This document shows, in pieces, positions 59,459-64,000 of a DNA stretch of 64,000 nt. Position 1 is the stretch's first letter. Each line of letters opens with the position of its first letter. The stretch spans positions 1 to 64,000 of the forward strand of contig JAQBOZ010000017.1 of assembly GCA_028287785.1 (NCBI GenBank), read 5' to 3'. Source of the stretch: Chlorobiota bacterium. Lineage in GTDB: Bacteria > Bacteroidota > Ignavibacteria > OLB7. The notes beneath the pieces are model-generated. The model had not been told where the DNA came from. It made no database searches and saw nothing but the letters and a program-made list of their open reading frames with translations. The translations under genes were made by a program, and so were the position numbers.

Positions 59459-60154
59459 ATGGATTTTGTCACCGGTAGCACGGCTATAGTGGAATATAGA
59501 GAGGGGCCTCAGCCCGAGCCACGTCAGGCAGCCACGCCGTACAGTTCCGGTGAGCGGCGGCGCATGTGCGCGCTTTGCGATCAGGAGTTGGTAAGCGGTT
59601 CGGTCGCGGGAAACTCGATGGCGTTCGATGAGCTGGTGGTGCGATACAGGTCGAAAGTGCTTCGCCTTATCGCCTCCACGCTTGGCCCCGATGCCGAGGC
59701 GGAGGATATCGCGCAGGATATCTTTGTGAAGATGTACCTGTCGCTTGCACGGTTTCGTGGAGATGCCTCCTTCTCCACGTACCTTTATACCGTGACCGTC
59801 AACCGCTGCCGGGACGAGCTGCGGAAAGGAAAGCTGCGGAAGTTCTTTTCGTTCGATGAATGGTTCTCGCGCAATGAGGTATCCCACCCCACGCAGGACA
59901 ACGCCCAGGATATCGATTCCGATGAACGCCGGCGCGCCGTGCGGCGCGCGATGAAATCCCTGCCGACCCAGTCGCAGATGCTTCTGCATCTCCGCGAGAT
60001 CGAGGAGTTGAGCTATAAGGATCTGGCCGATATTTTTGACGTGGAGATCGGCACCATCAAATCGCGCCTTGCCCGCGCAAGAGAACGATTGCGATGCCAG
60101 CTCCAGCCGTATCTGACCGAGGGAACATTCCCCGGCGCCGGCGACCCGGAATAG
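59459..60154 (+). CDS. RNA polymerase sigma-70 family (ECF) factor
   Basis: MAFDELVVRYRSKVLRLIASTLGPDAEAEDIAQDIFVKMY; LREIEELSYKDLADIFDVEIGTIKSRLARARERLRCQLQPYL. Confidence 0.93.
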   Translation: MDFVTGSTAIVEYREGPQPEPRQAATPYSSGERRRMCALCDQELVSGSVAGNSMAFDELVVRYRSKVLRLIASTLGPDAEAEDIAQDIFVKMYLSLARFRGDASFSTYLYTVTVNRCRDELRKGKLRKFFSFDEWFSRNEVSHPTQDNAQDIDSDERRRAVRRAMKSLPTQSQMLLHLREIEELSYKDLADIFDVEIGTIKSRLARARERLRCQLQPYLTEGTFPGAGDPE

Positions 60155-60250
60155 GCATCGCGATGATGAACAATGGATATCGTGAATTCTCTTTGAAAAA
60201 ATCCTATAACGCCTGTCCGTGTATCGCGGACGTTCTCCGTTCATGCGAAG

Positions 60251-61771
60251 ATGATTCATAAACTTTCAGAGATCGATCGAACACTCCTCTCCGCCTATCT
60301 CGATAACGAGGTGTCGGCCGTGGAACGGCTCAGGGCCGAGCAACTGCTCGCGTCCTCCGGGCACGCACGCGCCTATCTGGGGGAGCTTCGGGCCGTCGGC
60401 CAGCTCTCGGAGGCCGGGGTGATCGTGCCGGCGGTGATGACATCGCTTCCGGGGGCCACCAGACTGACCGGAAGCGCCATCGAGACGATTGCCAGGCGGG
60501 CGGCCATAAAGAAGGCGATGGCGTTCACGGCATTGAAGATCGCCGGCGTGGCAACCACCGCCGCCGCCGTGGTAACAGGCGTGGTGCTGATTACAAGGCA
60601 TCCGGTCGTAAAGGAAAAGCCCCCGACGGCTCATGCCAGAGTGGCGCCCAGAGAGACGGTGTCGCCAGTCGCGGCGCAGCCGGTCGCCAATCTCGACACC
60701 AACGTTTTTCTTGTGCCGCCGATGACCGCGGCTGATCTCTACGCCTTTGCCGTGCACGGGACGCTGCCGATGGATTCCAAGCGGGAACGCTTTATCACCG
60801 TCGCCCCGAAGGGAAAGGATTCGCTCGAGGTGCATGTTCATGCCGATTCCCCGGTTGACCTGCGCGAGGAGTTCAAGGAGTTCGACGAGGCCGATCTTCA
60901 CATTCTGGATTCGATTCAGCGGGTAATCCGTACATCGCTCATTCAGTATTCCAACGGCAACATCGCCCTGCGCGCCGATATCCCCTCGATACGCCTCGGC
61001 GCCATCCGCACGCTGGAGCGTGCCAAGGCGCAGCTCCCGGCTCAACTGCGGGAACAGCTCAACCGCACGCGCGCCGAACTCGATCGTCTCCGCCCGGAAC
61101 TCGCCGCCGAGAACGCGCTGCGCGACATGCCCCCGCCCCGGTTTTCGTACCAGGGAAATGTCCCGAAGAAAAATGTCGTCGTCCCCTACATGGTGCTGAG
61201 CTTGAAGGGCGGTTTTGGAGAGGCGCGCGAGAACCACTCGAACAGGGAGGGGCAGTTCCTCATCGGCGTCGACAACAGGCATACCTTCTCGATCGATCAG
61301 AACCAGCTTGGGTCGTTCGAGTCGAGGATGTCCAATGTTCCGCCGCCGCCATTTCCATTGGAGACGGTGGAGGATGATGAGCAGCAGAAGTTCAACGTCG
61401 TCAACGCCGGCGTCCGGCCGGTGGTGCGTCCACGGAAGCCGCGGCACGCCGAAGAGCAGCAGCAGGAAGAGCAGGAGAATGATAACCTTCCGGTGGAGAT
61501 GCGGACGGATGCGGCCCAGCAGCGGAAGGCCTATCAGTACATGATCTCCGTGGATGATACGCTTCTCTTCCGCGCCGATTCATCGCTGCGGTCGGCCCGC
61601 CGGTCGATCATCCGTATCGACACGATGCTCAATCGCATTCAGATCAGAACCCAGAGCCGTGGCGGGAAGAAGAGCATCATCATCATGCAGCCGGATGGGA
61701 GCATGAACGGCGGGATGATATTGCAGGGGAGTGATGACCCCGACGGGCCGGAGTCGCACGAAGAGGAGTAA
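60251..61771 (+). CDS. Putative membrane-anchored anti-sigma factor-like protein
   Basis: N-term LSEIDRTLLSAYLDNEVSAVERLRAEQLLASSGHARAYLGELRAVGQLS, a TM (IAGVATTAAAVVTGVVLI) and a long extracytoplasmic region; follows the sigma gene. Confidence 0.65.
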   Translation: MIHKLSEIDRTLLSAYLDNEVSAVERLRAEQLLASSGHARAYLGELRAVGQLSEAGVIVPAVMTSLPGATRLTGSAIETIARRAAIKKAMAFTALKIAGVATTAAAVVTGVVLITRHPVVKEKPPTAHARVAPRETVSPVAAQPVANLDTNVFLVPPMTAADLYAFAVHGTLPMDSKRERFITVAPKGKDSLEVHVHADSPVDLREEFKEFDEADLHILDSIQRVIRTSLIQYSNGNIALRADIPSIRLGAIRTLERAKAQLPAQLREQLNRTRAELDRLRPELAAENALRDMPPPRFSYQGNVPKKNVVVPYMVLSLKGGFGEARENHSNREGQFLIGVDNRHTFSIDQNQLGSFESRMSNVPPPPFPLETVEDDEQQKFNVVNAGVRPVVRPRKPRHAEEQQQEEQENDNLPVEMRTDAAQQRKAYQYMISVDDTLLFRADSSLRSARRSIIRIDTMLNRIQIRTQSRGGKKSIIIMQPDGSMNGGMILQGSDDPDGPESHEEE

Positions 61772-61844
61772 GAGGGGCGCACGCCATGACAAACGAACAA
61801 GGGCTCGGTCCGCTGGAGATTCGGATCGGGCCCTTCCTCGTTGC

Positions 61845-61871
61845 GGAGGGACATTCTGCCGATGTCCCTCC
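61845..61871. repeat. Hairpin downstream of the anti-sigma-like gene
   Basis: GGAGGGACAT TCTGCCG ATGTCCCTCC. Confidence 0.5.
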
Positions 61872-61927
61872 GCGGTGCCAGTCGTATCAGGCTGTTGAAC
61901 CGTTGAACCATTCCACCCGCACGTGTT

Positions 61928-61978
61928 CAAGCCCCGGAGGGGCGCAACACCTGGTGCGCGGGGCATCGCCCCGCGCAC
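61928..61978 (+). repeat. REP-like double hairpin element, copy C
   Basis: CAAGCCCCGGAGGGGCGCAACACCTGGTGCGCGGGGCATCGCCCCGCGCAC. Confidence 0.8.
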
Positions 61979-61994
61979 GCCCTTAGGCCCTTAC

Positions 61995-63191
61995 CTACCG
62001 TACCACCACCAGCTTTCGCGACAGCACATCACCGTTCGAACGCACGATGACCATATACGTATCGGACGGAACGGGCGCGCCATGTTCGTCGGCGGTGTTC
62101 CATTCGGTATGGTGGGAGCCGGCCTGAAGATTCTCGTTCAGGAGACGGCGGACACGCTGGCCGATCGAGTTGAAAATCTCCACCGTCGCCATCCCGCCAC
62201 TACTGGTCGTGAAGTCGACCGCTGCCGTGGCACCGGAGCGGACCGGGTTCGGCGCTACGATATCGCCATCGGTGCCGTGCGTTCCCTGCGTGGGATTGTC
62301 GATGCCGAGGCTGCCGCTGAAGATGTTGACGCCCAGGAAATCCTCCATGATCGGCGCGATGTCCGTGTTGTCCATCAACCCGTGGCCGGTGATGCGCGAG
62401 GCGAAGGTGCCGTTCACGTTGTCATCGGCATAGGTGAGGATGTCCTGCGGTGTGTGATTGCCCGGCGTTCCGCCAAGGGCGTCGCCGTTGCCGTTGGTGA
62501 CCGGGTTGGAGCCGTAGGAGACGACGATCCGGCGACCGCTCGGGCCCACTTTCGGCCACATGTATCCCTGGAAATCGACCAGGGTGTAGTCGGGAAACCA
62601 GCCGTTGGTGGCCCGGTCGCCGCGCGTGACGTTCACCGGCGTCGGCGTGAAGACCGGCTTCTTCGGGGTGTTGGCGTAGGTGCGGATCTTGGTGCCGTTC
62701 TTCTGAAGGTCGCCTTCATCGTGAAGCCCGACCACCGCGAATCCGCCGCACTCGTGATCGCTCGTTGCCAGTATCAGCGTCTGCGCGGAATTGTCGTTCA
62801 GCAGCGCGCGCCCCGTGCCGACGGCGTAATCGTAGGCGAGGACTTCCTTGATCATGTAGTCGGAGCCGTAGATTCCCGGCACGATGGCCGTGGTATCGCC
62901 GTTGTAATCCTTATCCTCCGCGATGGCCGGCTTGTCCGATGTCACCACATACCGGCGATGCGTGCTGTCCACGGCCGCGAAGCCGATGCCGCCGCAGTTG
63001 GCATGCTCCAGATGATCGATACGCCCGCCTTCCACCATCAGAAAGAATCCCTTGTCGCTCTTCCGCTTCAGCACCTCGAGAAGGGGGGATCTGATCGTGG
63101 CCGGAAGCAATGGATTGTGGCGGATCGATCGGGATGCGGTTCGGGAGATGACCGGCGGCGGGCGGGCATCCCGCTGAAGGCTGATGTGCAC
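61995..63191 (-). pseudogene. 5'-truncated alkaline phosphatase with T9SS-type C-terminal domain
   Basis: SPLLEVLKRKSDKGFFLMVEGGRIDHLEHAN, ILATSDHECGGFAVVG and SRITGHGLMDNTDIA are C-terminal-half motifs of the PhoA superfamily. The N-terminal catalytic Ser region is absent. The apparent ATG lies inside a REP copy. Confidence 0.75.
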
Positions 63192-63238
63192 AGGGCGATG
63201 CCCTGTGCACCAGTTATTGCGCCCCTCCGGGGCTTGAA
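63186..63238 (-). repeat. REP-like double hairpin element, copy D
   Basis: GTGCACAGGGCGATGCCCTGTGCACCAGTTATTGCGCCCCTCCGGGGCTTG. Confidence 0.8.
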
Positions 63239-63342
63239 AGGAAATATCGCGGATGAGGTTGCCGAACAGTCTAAGGAAATGTCGCGGGTGAGATTGCTGA
63301 ACAGTCTAAGGAAATATCGCGGATGAGATTGCTGAACAGTCT
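63238..63342. repeat. Three tandem 35-bp repeats
   Basis: AAGGAAATATCGCGGATGAGATTGCTGAACAGTCT x3 (63238, 63273, 63308) with few substitutions. Confidence 0.9.
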
Positions 63343-63390
63343 GCGGATCTGGGAACCAACACCATCTGCGGAGCCGGCGGAACAATCGCC

Positions 63391-63442
63391 AAAGCCCCGG
63401 AGGGGCGCAATTCCTGGTGCGCGGGGCAACGCCCCGCGCACA
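63391..63442 (+). repeat. REP-like double hairpin element, copy E
   Basis: AAGCCCCGGAGGGGCGCAATTCCTGGTGCGCGGGGCAACGCCCCGCGCA. Confidence 0.8.
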
Positions 63443-63446
63443 TTGT

Positions 63447-64000
63447 TCAGCGCGCCGATGCCCTGAGCGGCTGATCGCGCTCGACGCTGGCCGGGATCGA
63501 CTTCTCCACCTTGATCACCACCAGCGTGATGTCATCGTTCTGCACGGCGCCGCCGCGGAACTTCTCTACGTTCTCCAGCAGCCGGTCGCGAAGCGCTTCC
63601 GCGCCGGGATCGGATGTCTGGGCGATGATATCGTGCAGGCGTCCGTCGCCGAACTCCTCGCGCACCTCGTTCACCGCCTCGGAAACCCCATCGCTGTAGA
63701 GAATGAACGTCTCTCCCGGCTCGTACTCCACCGTGTATTCCTGAAGCAGCTCGGCGAAGAGATCGCGCGAACAGAGCCCCAGCGCGACGCCGGCGGGGAT
63801 AAGCGTATCGACCTGGGAGCTGTTCCTGCGGATGATGGGCGTATGCCCGGCGCGCGCGAAGCTCACGATCTTCCGCGCCGTATCGAACAGGAGCATGCTG
63901 GCGGTGATAAACGATCCCCGCTTGATGATCTCGAAGAGGTGTTCGTTCAGGAGGGTCAGAATCTCACCGGGGGATTTCTGCATTGCGGAGGCCACGTGCA
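63447..64000 (-). CDS. SpoIIE/PP2C-type protein phosphatase, N-terminus beyond the window
   Basis: GSFITASMLLFDTARKIVSFARAGHTPIIRR..; GETFILYSDGVSEAVNEVREEFGDGRL; GGAVQNDDITLVVIKV; frame open to the window edge. Confidence 0.88.
   Translation of the reverse strand, partial: HVASAMQKSPGEILTLLNEHLFEIIKRGSFITASMLLFDTARKIVSFARAGHTPIIRRNSSQVDTLIPAGVALGLCSRDLFAELLQEYTVEYEPGETFILYSDGVSEAVNEVREEFGDGRLHDIIAQTSDPGAEALRDRLLENVEKFRGGAVQNDDITLVVIKVEKSIPASVERDQPLRASAR

Noticed and set aside
63238-63342. Possible CRISPR array
   Set aside because: The 35-bp repeats are directly contiguous with no spacers and there are no cas genes.

Overview
The window is a 64-kb high-GC chromosomal segment. Its proteins look like the Bacteroidota/Chlorobi/Kapabacteria lineage: T9SS-type C-terminal sorting tails, choice-of-anchor-D repeats, DUF4159, DUF1573, and TAnnTTTG-like -7 boxes. 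The taxon is inferred, not proven. Housekeeping content: a rimP-nusA-infB-rbfA-truB-ribF-rpsO-pnp superoperon, glmS, lolD, guaA, pepA, hsp20-dnaK, mnmE, mnmG, an rfbD-like gene and sbcDC. Two ECF sigma/anti-sigma modules, a TPR/outer-membrane/SPOR operon and several secreted T9SS cargo genes are also present. Main observations: (1) a candidate replication-origin domain, with a cluster of DnaA-box-like 9-mers next to an AT-rich stretch at 33.4-33.85 kb and three parS-like 16-mers at 12.7, 39.3 and 41.1 kb, one abutting the mnmG start codon; (2) a 26.9-30.2 kb accessory island with a secreted gene split by an in-frame TAG right after its signal peptide, a neighbour whose Cys-rich tail is out of frame across a G9 tract, a probable decayed gene, and ~311-bp repeats carrying long hairpins; (3) a dispersed double-hairpin REP-like element in at least five copies with covarying stems, one of which contains the start of a 5'-truncated alkaline phosphatase; (4) a leader or ncRNA with a strong intrinsic terminator ahead of rimP-nusA; (5) a three-gene tandem array of giant secreted paralogs with exchanged N-terminal heads. 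No tRNA, rRNA or CRISPR was recognised. All calls are from reading the sequence only; no database searches were run.
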